A program made the position numbers and the translations under genes. Shown here one piece after another: positions 34,425 through 47,309 of a DNA stretch of 64,000 nt. The notes beneath the pieces were generated by a model, which saw only the letters and a list, made by a program, of their open reading frames with translations, was not told where the DNA came from and ran no database searches. Positions within the stretch are counted from its first letter, which is position 1, and each line of letters opens with the position of its first letter. Origin of the DNA: Lactarius indigo (lineage: Eukaryota; Basidiomycota; Agaricomycetes; Russulales; Russulaceae). The stretch spans positions 868,001-932,000 of the forward strand of contig JAFKAC010000015.1 in NCBI GenBank assembly GCA_025766275.1, written 5' to 3'.

Positions 34425-35964
34425 ATGACTTTACAAGAGTCTGCGCTTCTCAACGCGAACGGCATATCCCTGCCCACTGCAGGGGCTCAAGTGCTCAAAA
34501 ATGGCCCATCCTCTAGCCCGTCCGACATCGATGTGTGTCAGATCAGGCTGTAACAAACTAGATCTATGCTCATCTTCATCAGCCTTCCCAACTCACAATC
34601 ACGCTTTCAGCGACACTGAAACAACTGCCTGATCCCGAGATTTTGGTATTTGGAGAGGTGAGGTACGCCGAATCTTTATGATCGCAATAACTCAAAGTTG
34701 CCTTAGGTCATGACAGACCATATGCTATACATGGACTTTGCTCCAGAACGCGGGTGGTCTCCACCACAAATCAAGCCGTATGGCCCTCTCAGCCTTGACC
34801 CTGCCTGCTCGTGCTTCCAGTACTGCCCCAGCGTTTTTGAAGGCATGAAGGTTTGTCTCCCCATGTTCACCCGTTTGGCGGGCAAATGTTCAATCACCCA
34901 CAGGCATACCTGGGACCTGACGGCACCCCACGTCTGTTCCGACCTCAGCTGAATATGGAGCGGATGGCACGTTCAGCTGAACGTGTTGCCCTTCCAGTAA
35001 GCGCCACCCTTTCCTTCTTTGTCTCTACTGACATCCGTTCGCCATGCTTCCAGCCGTTTGACGCAGATGCCCTGCTTATTCTCATCAGGCGTCTCGTTGC
35101 AATCGAGGCGCGCTGGATTCCTCGGGCGCGAGGGTGCAGCCTATACATCCGACCCACTCTTATCGGCACTCGACCCTCGCTCGGCGTCTCGGCGTCAACA
35201 CACGCAGCACTCTACGTCATACTCTCCCCGACGGGCCCGTACATACGCGACCCCAACGGCAAGGGCCTCTCCCTGCTCGCCATGAGCGACCAGATACGCG
35301 CGTGGCCTGGCGGCACGGGCGGGTTCAAACTCGGGCTGAACTACGCGGGGGGCTTCCCCGCACAGCGCGTCGCGGCTGCGCTTGGCTACCAACAGATGCT
35401 CTGGGTGCTCGGCGAGACGGTTGCAGAGGCGGGCGCCATGAACGTATTTGCCGTGTTCGAGCGTCCCGACGGCGGTGAGCGCTACTCGCATTCCGATCGC
35501 ATGCGCCTTTTGCTTATTCGTACCCCGCAGAACTCGACGTCGTCACACCCCCGCTAGATGGCACGATCCTTCCCGGCGTAACGCGCGCCTCGGTTCTCGC
35601 CCTGCTCTCACACCACCCTCCCACTGTCGCGCTCCCGCAGTTGCCTGCGCACGCGCGTATCCGCACCGCCGAGCGCACGCTGACCATGTCAGAGCTCTTT
35701 GCGGCATCAGCGGCGGGCACGCTCCGGGAGGTCTTCTGCGTCGGCACCGCGGCCGTCGTCATCCCCGCGGCGCGCATCGGGTGGCGGCGGCCGCGTCCCG
35801 GCGCGAAGGATGGGGAGGAACCGGAGGTGGTGGACATTGTGCTACCTGCGGCGGGCGAGCAGGGCAGCCTTGCGCAGGCACTCTGGCAGCGCCTCGTGGA
35901 TATTCAGGAGGGGCGCGTCGATTGGGAGGGGTGGGGCGTCACGTGCGGAGCCTCTGGTGCCTGA
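34425..35964 (+). CDS. BCAT: Branched-chain-amino-acid aminotransferase
   Basis: PLP-dependent fold-type IV transaminase that interconverts Val, Leu and Ile with their 2-oxo acids using glutamate. Exons 34425-34532, 34583-34657, 34707-34850, 34904-34996, 35054-35474 and 35531-35964 join in frame to 424 aa. Visible family blocks: TDHMLYMDFAPERGW, FEGMKAYLGPDG with LFRPQLNMERM, YIRPTLIGT, then GGFKLGLNYAGGFPAQ whose lysine (about residue 232) should hold PLP. After these come EAGAMNVFAVFERPDGE, LDGTILPGVTR and VFCVGTAAVVIP. The N-terminus has no strong mitochondrial presequence, so a cytosolic form is more likely. The GC-rich third-position bias in exons 5-6 contrasts with the F-box array. Only 204 bp separate it from RPL8. 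Confidence 0.93.
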
Positions 35965-36565
35965 CGCTAACAGGCTGAGCGCTTTTCCCTCATTTTCCCA
36001 CAAAAAAAGCGGCATGGTGCCGCATCGTGTCACTAGTGGGTGGGGATACGACCGCTAGCCAGAGTGAAGCATAACGTGAAAATTATTGTATATCAACCAT
36101 ATGTCTTCGGATGACGATCTTTTTAATTTATTTAGGAAACTGGTGCACTAGTCCGGATAGAGGGGTTTTCTGGATCATACGTACACATAGACCTGCATGG
36201 GCGCGGGCCACAGTTCTGGATTGTATTGATGAGAATTTAGTTTATAATGTGAGACGGGCTCGCTTAGGTCATCTCTTCGTCTCAGCTGCTATACTGTTCA
36301 TTCAGTAGCATAGAACATATCGGCCTTGTGATGGGCAATGGACCAACTGGTTGATAGCCCCGTTGCACGCGGGCACATTCCACGATCATCCCTAATCAGC
36401 TTGACTCGCATCCAGTCCGAACCCCTCATCATTGAATAACATCGTGCCGGTGACCCGTACGACGCGACACCTATGATAGTTGGGCCCTTGTGCGTACTTC
36501 TACGGACGGGCAGTAAGTCCCGAAGCCATTTCAAAACATACCCGATCAACTTACTCACAGACTAC
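35965..36565. other. Intergenic, nothing recognised
   Basis: AT-richer sequence between the BCAT stop and the CHAT remnant; no frame with a recognisable domain and no repeat of note. Confidence 0.6.
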
Positions 36566-38260
36566 TCCCGCCTACTTACCATAATGAACGAAATTCACTC
36601 GCCTCTCCAGGGTGATCCTTTTTTTCCTCCGCAGCTTCTTCACGGCCATCCGGATGCTTTCGCAGACCTCTCTTGATATGGCACCCCCTGCTCTTGTCTC
36701 GACGTCGAGAGCAACGCCTTGTAAAATTGTTCGGCCAGGTCCGGTCCATCTTCGTCCACCATCGCCCACATCGTCTCAACCACGCTCCAGAACCCGCAGC
36801 ACTGTACCACAATCGCAAGGTGCAGTGCCTTGTCGAGGGTGCTCCCTTCAGACGCCCCGGCTGTGTTAAGTCGAGAGAGACGCGAATCCAGCGGAGGGAA
36901 AATGGGAGCACACGATGTCAGCAGCGTGAGGCCCCCTCCATAAAGCTCGGATCCAGCTTCAAATTGGCTTTCCAGCCTTCGGTGTATCACGACACGCAAA
37001 GTTAGCAAATTGGCGGTGACGGAAGCTCTCGATGGCCATAGCGGGTCTTACGGCTTCTGAGATTAGGCTTAACATCTTGGTATTGAGAGCCTGGACAACC
37101 TGGATCTCACCCTCCCACAGTTGGAAGAAATGGGTCATGCTGGGCTACAAGGAACAGGGAATGTGTATCAGAGGGTCGCGAATTGAAATCGCGATCACGA
37201 GATCGAACGAGTGCGGACAGTGTTGGAGTATAATGACAGACGTAGAAAGCTGTTCTGGCACTTTCAGCTGACGGAGTCTGTCGATGACGGGTTTGCCAAT
37301 AAGCCCGTAGAGCTCTGCGAGAGTGGGGGCTAGAGTTTGGTTGTAATCGAGCCCGTCGAGGCCAATAAGTCATCCTTAAATGCCCTTGGCCCAGGCTGCG
37401 CGATCATATAAAGTGTGAGGAGTCAGGATGAGAGAGGGAGTTGTGTCGTGACAAATTATCAAAATGTCCGAACGCCAGCGGGAGTGGTTTATTATAATGA
37501 CGGGATTTCAAGAAGCGGCAGAACGTAGTGCATTAAATGGAGATGTCAGGAAACTGTCAAAACCTAGAAAGGCCTGGATTATTCGCCTTCGTTCTCCCTA
37601 AGGGATACCGCTGGTCGAGAGGACGATGACTTGCGGGAATGTGCTTCAGGGCCCTCGATGGAGCGTAAGCAACGAAAACGCCACTTCACATTGTTTTCCA
37701 AGCCAAAAGCAGTAATCGGGCGAGAAGGTAGTTCAGCAGCAGATGAACTGAGAAGGAGTGGACGCGATACATTGTTTCCTTTGAATATTCTGGGAAACAT
37801 TGCTAGCGTCGTCGCAAACTGTTGAGCTAGAGGTGAAATTCATCCTGATTGTCTCCAGGGGGACTAGAAGTGATAATTTCACAAGGACGAAGCGAACCTG
37901 GCGCAGATCTAGCTTGCGCGTCCTCGTTGCTCGTATGCACATGACCACTTGATCCAATGGCTGATCCAGGACCCCCGCATCGATCCTAGACGAAACTGCC
38001 CTGGCCAAGTATGTGCATGGTGCGGGTGGCGTCGGCGTCGCCTACAGATATATCTAAGGTTGAGTTCGCGGCTGAGGACCACCATCTCCCCAATGTCCTG
38101 TATCATGTTTCCAGCTTCCAACTTCACTTGAAAAGCCAACGCGTCCACAAGCAATGTCGTGACTAGATGGTGTGGGAAATCGAATGCTTCGTAAGGTCGG
38201 TCTTGAAGATGGCGGAGGTATTTGGCTGCGTGAATGGCGTCTTTTTGTAAAAAAAAAAAA
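36566..38260 (-). pseudogene. Decayed TPR-CHAT protein gene
   Basis: Pieces of a fungal TPR-CHAT protein (tetratricopeptide array plus a caspase-like CHAT domain related to separase) appear in order on minus but in different frames. TPR-type pieces come first: KYLRHLQDRPYEAFDFPHH and VDALAFQVKLEAGNMIQDIG (38100-38235), then DQPLDQVVMCIRATR (37895-37960). CHAT pieces follow: LDYNQTLAPTLAELYGLIGK (37260-37350), HYTPTLSALVRSRDRDF (37160-37215), ALHLAIVVQCCGFWSVVETM (36760-36840) and RITLERRVNFVHYG at the end. Frameshifts lie near 36650 and 37200 at least. I could not find the catalytic His and Cys blocks in an open frame. The N-terminal part is missing. Confidence 0.75.
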
Positions 38261-39873
38261 ATTAAAAAAAAAATCAGCATGAATCATTGGGCTGTGCTCC
38301 GGCCGACAACTGGGTAGTGAAAGTCTTGATTTAGTCAAATGAAAATTTGACTTGTCGAGGTCTATCCTTTGGTTTGACAGCGTGTGTCACTCAAGTCGAG
38401 TTATACCCAGACCAAGGACATAAAAAAGGCGAAGAGGATCAGATCGGGATGATGTGGAGGGAAAATGCTGAGAAAACGCGAACAGGGTATCAATTTCATT
38501 AGTAGATCCTGTGGGAAATTGGTTGAGACACAGTCACTGGCAATACGGGACGGAGGTATCAGGGACTTGCCTAGTGTCAGCTATCCTTGAAGCCTACTCT
38601 CGCAGGTTGGTGAGGTCAAATAAAGATGCAAGTCCCAAAAGGGTCCCGTTCCGACGGCCACGACTCAGGCCCTGCTGGTAAGACGCCCGGAAACGCCACC
38701 ACACCATCACATGTGTCAATTAGAAGCGATACAAGGAAACAGAACATGTCTTCACACACCGACTGTGGGCGTCTCTCATAGCCCACATACAAGGCAACGG
38801 GCCCGGAAATTGCCACCAAAGATAGCATTGGCACCGGCCCAACGTGCAACAGGCTAGGACGACCAGGGGCAGTGGCTTGAGCCTATGCGGCCAACATGAT
38901 GATCACACGAGGACGGGGCCTACAGAGGGTATCCACTTTAGGTGGCCCTACACTAGGGCAATATAACCCAATAGGACCCCGGTACTAGTCCCCTGATTTA
39001 GTACGAGGGGTGATAAAGTTTGTTGCAGGACAGTGCAATTATGGGCGGGCGCAAAAGGGTGGCGCATAAACCCGGTAAGTGCATCAGCCTGAGCGCCCTG
39101 AGGACAGCAAACTGCGGCCCGCAGCAATGGGGACATTTGTGAATATGGGTCTGTGTTGAACGCCTAGTGGCCTGGTTGCAGAGCTGTTGACGATACCATG
39201 GATGGCCATGGTTGTTCGTTTAATGTGAATGGGAGGAATCCGAATCGTTGGCGCCAGCGCTATACCATGGTAGGCAGCAATTGGATCGCGAGCGCCTGCC
39301 AGCGAGACCATCGTAATATCTATTTTTTCCAGGAGCCTTCCAGTTGCAATTGTCAGGTCTGTTCCCAAAAGTTTGTGTAATCTGGAGTGTTGTAAGCCTA
39401 AATTATGGGATTTGCGTTCAAACCAAAGGACCAGCAGTTATTCGAACACAAATTGATGATTTCTTCTGTCTCGATTTTTAGCAAAATTTGTACGGTAAGT
39501 ATACTACGCAAGATTTTACAATAAACGCGCGAAAAGGGGGATTACATCTCGATCGATGTCAAGAAAATAAAAACGGGGAGAGAAATGAAGTAACGTCAAC
39601 AGTGACGCTGAAAGAAAAGGCAGATCTCTGTCCAAGAATTTGAATATTCTAAAAAGAGTAGCCAGGGGGGGGTATGTGGAGAGGAAGGGGACAGCGACGT
39701 CCGCAAAAGTTCGAGCTGGCCAGTAAGAAAAAGCTGGGACTGGGAACAACTGATAAGAATAACAATACATCCTCCCAAGTGCGCGGCACAAGGAGGAAAT
39801 CAATATAAAAAGTATAAAGTCGTCAGCAAAAAAAAAAACAAATATAAAGAAAAGACAGTTTGAAAAAAAATCG
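38261..39873. other. Intergenic, nothing recognised
   Basis: Begins with A-rich runs (38249-38272). Frames at 38616-38849 and 39084-39368 (minus) match no family I know and have no splice context. No gene is supported. Confidence 0.5.
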
Positions 39874-42357
39874 TCATCTACTCCGCGTTGAGCGGGTGCT
39901 CCTCGACGCTTCGAAGCGCGCGCGCACGTCCGCATACCCGGCGCGGTCAACACGATGCACGTAGAACTTGCCCGTGCCAGACGCCCACGAGACGTCCATT
40001 GAGCGATAGTCGTGCACCGACACGTCCAAGATCGCGCTAATGTCGTCTACGTTGCGTTCTGTCACTGCGCGCCCACCACCCACGACAAACGGCTCGAGCG
40101 AGATGACCAGGGCGCCTTCCTTCAGGTCTAGGAATTTCGGCCGGATCGCCTCGTTGACTGTACAAAAATATCGCTTTAGTCCCGAGACCAAGAGGTGGAC
40201 AAAATGGGAAGGAGAACTTACGCTTCTCGCCGAAAACCTTGTTATTCACAAGTACGACGTCTGCGCGGGCCATGAGCTCGTTCACGCGTGAGCTCTCGAG
40301 CATGTTTGCATGTTCGAGCTCGACATCGCCCATGCGCACGCCCCACATCCCCGCGCGCATCCTCATCTGGGCGCGCTGCTCACACGCCATTTCCGCAGGC
40401 TTCCCCATTAGTTCGACGCCAAATGCAGAGCAGCCACTCTGCAGCGCGGCTTGCAGCACGACGTTGCCGACTCCGCTGCCAAGGTCGAGCAGGAGCGTGC
40501 CGGGACGTGCGCGGGCGAGGGACAATAGACGAGAGACGAGCGACGGCATGAGCTCGCCGTAGACCGAGTCGGAGAACGCTTGATAGTGGTTGAGCTCGTG
40601 AGTGCGGGGGCCGACTGAGCGTTGGTATGTTTCCTCGACGAGGCGTAGTGCAACTGCGCGGGGTAACCCGGTCGCGCTCCAGCCAGCCACGGCGGCACGA
40701 AGCGCATTAGGTTGTGGCGGCGCAAAAGCATCCGATGGGAGGGGCGGGTACTTGAGCATGCGAAGAAGCGCGTTAATAGAATCTAGAGTGCGCATAAAGA
40801 GTGGCCCGTCGCAAAGTGCAACTGCACGGCGCAGCATCCGCAGGTGGTTCGTCGCTAGAGTGTCCTCGTTCTCCGCGGGAACGATATCCTGTGGAAGGGT
40901 TCCAAAAAAAGAGCGTTGTTTGGGGGTGAGATAATCTGTAAAAACATTAGGATAGTGCTAATTTTGGGATGGCTGACTCACGCTCTATAATGGTATATAA
41001 CGTCCGTTCTAAATCTAGGATGGGACTATAGTGATCCTTGTCCTTGGGAGCTAGAAGGATGTAGCTGAGCAGTGTGTTAGCATCGAAAGGCAATGAACGA
41101 GTTCGTCCATGACGTCTGGCAAAAGGGGGGATGCGGCAAGGAGAATATATAAAATGGAAAGAGCAATCAGAACAAAAAAAGGCGCGAATGCAGAAAATTT
41201 GGGCTGGGCGGCTATTGGTCATCAGTGCACAAGACCAGCTTCAGCTTCATAAAGACGTCTGGTGTAGAGCTTTGTGGCGCGGGCGTGGGAAGAAATGCAG
41301 TACATATAAGAACTCGGACGATCGGGCCGACCAAGCGATGTTGATGAGAACGCATGCCAAGATGCAATGTGGATCAAGGGTGGCGGCAGAGGAAGTAAGA
41401 GGCATGCTGGGCATGCGGCATCAGTGAAGCAGGGCGTTTAGCACCGCACACGGGGATTCAGGGCGGAGATGAGGTACTGGCGGCGAGCACGAACCATCAA
41501 AGCACAGCACACGAGTCTGATGGTCGGACGTGATACACGCAGGAAGAGTCATCAAGGGGTGTGTACAGTGGCTACACAAAGAATGGAAGGAGGCATTGCC
41601 AGACGCCATGGACGGAGGGAGTTAGGGGGGAATACGTACCGTTCTGTGGCACCAGAGTTAGGAAATTCGAGTTCGCCAACGGGGTAATCTGTTGGGTGTG
41701 GGTCAAAGGACTTGTCGTGAGGGTCATCGGGATTCTTGAAATCTGGGCAAGAAAAATAAATGTGAACATGACTGGAAGCGAAAACGGGAAATGGGGGAAG
41801 AGAGAACGGAACGGACATCGAACATAAGACTTCATGAGCCTGAGAACGACCTTTTCGCTGCTCAGGAAGGAGTCATCTAGCACTGCGTCGTCGTGAATGT
41901 GGCATTCACGCGGGATGGGCTCGTCGGTGGTAGGAAGGACAGAGGAAGAGCGAGATCTGCTGCGCGTGGAGGGAGCGAGTGATGTAGGCGGGGATGATCG
42001 GTTACGCGTCGATGAGCGTGAAGAAGAAATGGAGGAGGCGATCGATGACTCGCGTGAACATGATGAGGATGGTGGGGGAGTCGCGTCACTATGTTCGGAT
42101 GAGCGAGCACGCTTGGAACATCGTTCGTTGAGTTGTCGAGTAGAACTTCTCTTGGCAGGAGGGTTGGTGGAGGGGGCTACTCGGGATTGGGGTTTGTTGT
42201 GTACGTTGAGTACAGGGGTGGGTGTTGACCGTGTGACCTGGGGTGGCACAGCTACGACGCGTGTTTTGACAGCGACCGAGGGTACATGAGAGGAAGAGGA
42301 AGACTTTGGGAAGAAATGAAATGGGATTTGAGGAGGATGAGCTGATGCGACCTGCAT
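39874..42357 (-). CDS. DOT1: DOT1 histone H3 lysine-79 methyltransferase
   Basis: Non-SET, SAM-dependent methyltransferase that modifies H3K79 in nucleosomes; in fungi it acts in telomeric silencing and the DNA-damage checkpoint. Exons 42357-41817, 41742-41640, 41064-40982, 40935-40222 and 40157-39874 join with all phases matching to 574 aa. The first 160 residues are Ser/Pro/Arg-rich and low complexity, typical of the nucleosome-binding tail. FKNPDDPHDKSFDPHPTDYP and ERYILLAPKDKDHYSP follow. The catalytic core shows NHYQAFSDSVYGELMP, LLDLGSGVGNVVLQAAL (SAM binding, near residue 390), FGVELM, MWGVRMGDVELE and VLVNNKVFGE (catalytic NN). It ends with VTERNVDDISAILDV. The 575-nt intron 2 (41639-41065) is unusually long for this window. 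Confidence 0.93.
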
Positions 42358-43080
42358 AACGGTATGTCTCCAATCTGAATCGAGAGAGAGAACAAGGGCA
42401 GTCAACCAAGCTTTGCGGTGACGCTCCTAAGACCTAAGCCGATGTGTCACGTGTATCGAAAAAAAAAATAATGCGATGCAAATGACGCAAAACACATTCA
42501 CCTCCGGTCACAGCACCGGCCAAACATTTCACCGACTCGGACTCCGGACTCAACCAACTCAACTGCTGTGACCGTCCCTATTCCTCTGCTGTTCCTGTTC
42601 CTTGTATCCCTCAGCCCAGAGCAACGCGTCTCCGCAGTGCACACGCGCCTATCTTAACACCCCACACTCTCCATCTCCATCTCCGACCTTTCCTTATATA
42701 TTGCTTTGGTGAGTCGGTGACTCATCAAACCGCTGACATCACGACCATGACTACTGCCGACCAACGGGTTGTTTGGCGTAATCGGGCTTCCGATTCGTGT
42801 TTCCATGGGCGTTTTCGGTTCAGGATTTTTTACTTTTACCTCGTTTATCTTGGGGAAGCGGCAGGCCCCGGGAAAGTTTCCACATCCAGCCCAGCTGTCT
42901 CACGATGAAAGTTATTCCCACCCTCGAGCTTAGATCGGTGACTGCTCCCTCGGTCACACCGCTAGGACGTCGATAAAGGGTTCTTCGTCACTTGCAGCGA
43001 CCTCAACCTCATTCTGCGACTGGTTGTAAATCTACCTCGAGCTCATAATCAGGCGTTTTATTTTTACTGTAAGTTACTGC
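42358..43080. other. DOT1 promoter side and left edge of the terpene-synthase duplication
   Basis: No gene supported. The sequence from about 43080 to 43310 matches 47040-47309 (CCGACGAATGGnTCAT, ACGACATGTCA, AACACGAACGAATTTCCGGG) and forms the shared 3' flank of the two synthases. Confidence 0.6.
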
Positions 43081-43313
43081 AAGGACTACACGTGTCGATC
43101 AGGCTCAAATGACTCAGAACCCGCAGACCGGCGCTAATCCCACGGATAACTCGAGATTCGGGATTTCCGTCAGTGGCATCGTCGTCGTGGCTAGGCCAGC
43201 ATTCTGTCCGACGAATGGTTCATATACGACATGTCAGGAAAATAGGGTTATACTATCTAATATTAAGTTTGCCTGTCCTAATTCTGGTTGCTAACACGAA
43301 CGAATTTCCGGGT

Positions 43314-44574
43314 TTATAACAAAGAATCGTTGGCGAGCTGTGGGCCGATATCTTCCGACCGCCCCTTCGGCAGCAGCGTCACCCACCGCGTTTTCCCAAT
43401 TTCGGGACCCTTCTTGCCAAAGTATCGCTCGCTTTCAAACCCCCACTGATCACCCGCTCTCACCCAGTTCCCGAGCCCCTCCACATACCGTGCTAGCTCT
43501 GTGTCCACCGGCTCTCCAAATCTTGGCATCTTGTTCTCATAAAGGTCCATGAACTTTGCCTCGAGTTCCTTGTGGTAGTCATGCACCCAGTTCATGGCGC
43601 CTTGGATGTCGGTCTTGTTGTGGTGCATGACGGTGGTGATTATGTTGTGGTTGTCGTCGCCTCGTGCCTGCTCCAAGTTGTACGAAGCGATGTCCTACGG
43701 CCGGTACCCGACAATCAGTCTCAGAAAACGGCAGAAAAAATATGTGCGACCTACATTGCTAAGTGAGATCATGTCAATGGATAAAATATGCAATTCTTCG
43801 ATGACAGGGTGATAAACTGCCTCATCCGGGAGGTTTAAATCGAACTCGAAAACAGCAATGCATGGCTTGGACGCGGTTGTGTCTCTTCTGATCGCTAGAT
43901 AATCTTGGATGTTCCTGATGTGCTTGTGAGTCCGATCTGCCACTTCCTGGACGACGGCCTGAAGGTAGGCGCCGAATGTCTCGATGAACCGTTTCTGTGC
44001 CTGGACATTGGCTGTTTTGATTGCGAGCTCCCAGAACCTAGATCGATTTTCGCGTCAACTTAATGGCTCTAATGTCGACATTGTATCTCACTGTCTGGTA
44101 ATTTCACCACCGACCCATTCACCTTGGGGGCGAGGTTTGTGTGGGTTGCGCAGAGCGTCCATCCCAATGTTGGCCATGACCTGGACCTCATCTTCACTCG
44201 CTACGTCCGTGTACGCGTCAAAGACGAAGAGCACATTTATCAGGTCGCAGCCAGTGCGTAGACGGGCTGTGCACCACGCGTGTGCAGAGCTCGGCGTGTG
44301 GTCTGGTCTGTGCACCTACCCTTGTCATGCATTGGGTACCCAAGAGCTGCGAGGCGCTCTGGAAATAGGTGAGCATGACTTGGCACAACTACACGTAGTT
44401 GCTACTCGTACCAATGTCACAGCAATCGAAGGCCTCCTGAGCTTTAGGACTGAATGCCCCGAAGCTTCTCACCCACTCTGAAGACGCTGCTTTGACCTCG
44501 GCGTAGTGAGGATTGATCCTACGAGACCATTTCCATTTATCGAGGTTGATTGGGATGTAATAACTCTCAGGCAT
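43314..44574 (-). CDS. Class I sesquiterpene synthase TS1
   Basis: Metal-dependent cyclase expected to turn farnesyl diphosphate into a sesquiterpene. Exons 44574-44412, 44358-44320, 44266-44092, 44037-43755 and 43694-43314 join exactly to 346 aa. It starts [16 protein letters not shown]; the first metal motif reads VFDAYTD (D84-D88), the NSE motif NDIASYNLE (N220-E228, split by the last intron), and it ends ESERYFG...VTLLPKGR. These blocks place it with basidiomycete synthases of the Delta6-protoilludene (1,11-cyclising) group. The acidic residue that follows the first Asp in relatives, and in TS2 (DEYTD), is Ala here; this could change metal binding or product range. All frames and splice sites are intact. 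Confidence 0.9.
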
Positions 44575-46170
44575 GGTAGCCTCTGTGGTATGGATGCGGC
44601 CGGTTTGGATGGGTATCTGGAGAAAGAAGTGGAATATTGGGATGAGGAGCTTGTATGGCGCGTCGTAGCGTCTTTTAACCCCTCAGCTTGGGTCCTTCCC
44701 CTACCTTGTTCACAACAAAATTGTTGTTTACGACACTACATTATTGATACTGATTCCGACGAGAAAGGCCCCGGGTATGTCACGATTGATCGCGAAGCAT
44801 GCCTGTTACTCGACGAGCGCGCTTTGCGTGGGATAGTTCCCTGCATACCCAAAGAACTCGTTCTGCTCCGAGGATTACGAAGGATTCAGAAACCATGACG
44901 CGGGGCCTGATAACATTTGGTCCCGCCTCCCAAACGCATGGGCATTCACCGTGCACCATTTGTGTCCCCCGCACGGCCGAGACTGAAAAAAGCTCGTAAC
45001 ATTCTCGTAACCCCATCAGAGGACGAACAGAGGCTCCGCCGGTTGTTTTTTTCATTTATCTGACTTTCAGTCTAGATCTAACATTCAAGTTTTTCGTGGT
45101 CCAAGTCCCGCTCAGCCCTTGGCTCTACTCACGTACGCTGGTTAAACTTTAACATCTCCTTATTACACACAGCTGGGATTGGGATGTTGTATTCGTTGAC
45201 ACATAACTTCGTCCCAAGAAGACGTCGCTCGTAACGCACTATTTTACGAGTTGGAAAGGGGCTTGTGCTGACCGAACTGATCGGCGGTAGTGTAGTACGT
45301 GTGAACTTGGAATCAGCCCGGGACTTTGGCCCAGTGTGGCGGGGCAGAGTGAAAAACAACAAGTGAGAAGAGCGCCTGCGCCCAGAGGAGCAGCTCTTTT
45401 TTGAGACACAAGTGGATGCCTTCCCGCAACGATTTAGTGCACTAAATCATCTCCAAAGTTTAAAAATTGTGTTCATAGATCACGTTTGCGATGACCAAGC
45501 ACGGTAGCCCAACGAAATGCCTGCACCAAACTCAAAAAACTGAGGAGGCCCCCCCCTCGCCAAACCTTGTCTTGCTCTCCAAATCCTAAATTCGGAAGTG
45601 CGGATTCTGCGGAAATTGAAATATGTCCGCTTTTGTCAAGTTTGGATCTGGATACATTCTTGTGGCTGAGTGGGCGACTACATAGGGAAAGGGATACACG
45701 TTTCCCATCTCAGAGAGGGGGATGTAGATGCAAAGCATCGCAATCAGTTGTGCAGACTTCTGCACTGTGCAAAAACACATAAATTTTCCCACTGTTCCTG
45801 AAAACACATCGCTTATGTATAACTAAGGCCGCGTGCAGGTACATCACTCAGGAACGTAAAAGAAGAGCTACTCTGCTCAACGGTGATCAACAGCGCAAGG
45901 GGTCACTTCCACGCGTTGCGAGACTTCGCAGAGCTGGTCTTCTGTGTCGGGGTGTTGTGCTCGAGTACTTGAGTCACTGAGGGTGCGTAGGAGAGTGGAA
46001 CATCCAGGTATGCAGGACCAAGGGCTGCTGACTTGGGGTTTGTTGATCCGAAGTACAAATGCGGACAAAACAGAAGTACGTTGCTATCTGAATACCGACT
46101 CGGAGGTAACCCCTCTTTCCCACACAGGCACTGATTGTGGGGGTTGCGATCATTGATTACTCACGAAAAC
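44575..46170. other. Upstream region of TS1
   Basis: 44575-45050 matches 48573-49030 and 45160-45400 partly matches 49130-49440. The plus-strand frame 44506-44898 is antisense to the TS1 start region and is not a gene. Nothing else recognised. Confidence 0.55.
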
Positions 46171-46680
46171 CCAACTCACCAGCGTTCAAAACCAAAGACT
46201 CGGACGCCACTATCTACAGGGTCTGGAGGGTTTCTCTCCATGAAACTTACAGGACTTTCTCCGGTTCCACAAATACACTCGTGTTGTGAAGAATGACACT
46301 AGTTCGAATTTGAAGCGCTATTGACAATTTGACATGGTCGAAGATAGAACTGGAGTCCACTTAAGCACCTCCTTCATGAGACGTTACACAGGGGAGGAGT
46401 TTTGTCGGCAAGTGTAGGTAAGTTAGGCGGTCGTCTACTACTGTGACTTACGAGTTCGAGTTCGGCTTGTGCGAGCCACTGAGCTTCTGGGTGACGTGTC
46501 GAAGGTAGATTGTGGTCGACGTGGATACGCCAGGATCCGTACCAGTAGCCTAGAGGAATGCCAATTCCCCGGAATTCTTGATTAATTCCTCTGCGAGAAT
46601 GTCTTCCTTCCCAGGAGCGCTGCTTGCGGCGTACGATCCTAAGCAGGTAGGGCGAAACACGGTACCGAGGTGCCATCATT
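46170..46680 (-). pseudogene. Cytochrome P450 remnant, copy A
   Basis: Three P450 landmarks lie in order on minus but in different frames. First is an I-helix region with GTDPGVSTSTTIYL in one frame and then HPEAQWLAQAELELV in another (46440-46530). Then comes a K-helix-like LMKEVLKWTPVLSS (46335-46380), and a haem-loop relic DPVDSGVRVFGFER (46190-46235) in which the cysteine loop no longer reads through. Only the C-terminal half is visible. It lies 1.6 kb upstream of TS1 on the same strand, a classic tailoring-enzyme position. Confidence 0.7.
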
Positions 46681-47309
46681 CTGGTGGTGTGTGATTGTAA
46701 AGCTCACGAATTGATACTCACAAAGATGACTGCGGGTTTTCCTGGTTTCCTGGTTTCGACAACCCGGAGACCCAGAAACAGGTCAATGACGTATCAAGCC
46801 AGGTCAGAGGCGGCTACGACCGGACTCGGGTTCGGTGGGGGTGAGGCAATCTGGACCAAAATTCCCGCACACAGTGCCACAATTCTCTTTGTGTGTTGTA
46901 GTCCAGGAAGTTGGAAACACTAGACAAAGAGTGGCACACGTGTGAGGAGAAACTTGCAAGGCATGTAACGGTATACACAACTTTGTCACGTGCGACGTCG
47001 CATTCGTGTTGCGGGGTCGCATGCGGCCACCGCCGTTCCCTCTTTTGCCGCCGGACAGGCTCTAGTCCTACGGCGGATAACCCGAGATCCGTATCGTTCG
47101 TATCACCGTGCCGCAAACTCCGCCGTTTTCTTGTTCGCGTCGATCAGGATGTCCGTCAGCAGGCGTCGTGGTCGTGGCCAGGCCAGAAGTCATATTCTAT
47201 CCGACGAATGGCTCATTCACGACATGTCAAGAAAATAGGGTCATACTATCTCATACTCAGTTTTCCTGCACTACTAATTCTGGTCACTAACACGAACGAA
47301 TTTCCGGGT

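Larger units (their letters stand above)
43080..46980. repeat. Tandem duplication, copy A (terpene synthase + P450 remnant)
   Basis: Copy A (about 43080-46980) and copy B (about 46990-50560) align in order: synthase 3' flank, synthase, upstream region, P450 remnant, and a shared end (CACACAGTGCCACAATTCTC, then TCACGTGCGACG). The offset is 3996-3998 at the synthases but near 3540 at the right end, so about 450 bp differ between the upstream regions. Confidence 0.8.

Noticed and set aside
44506..44898. Plus-strand frame of 130 codons
   Set aside because: Antisense to the TS1 start and upstream region, no domain, no support in copy B.
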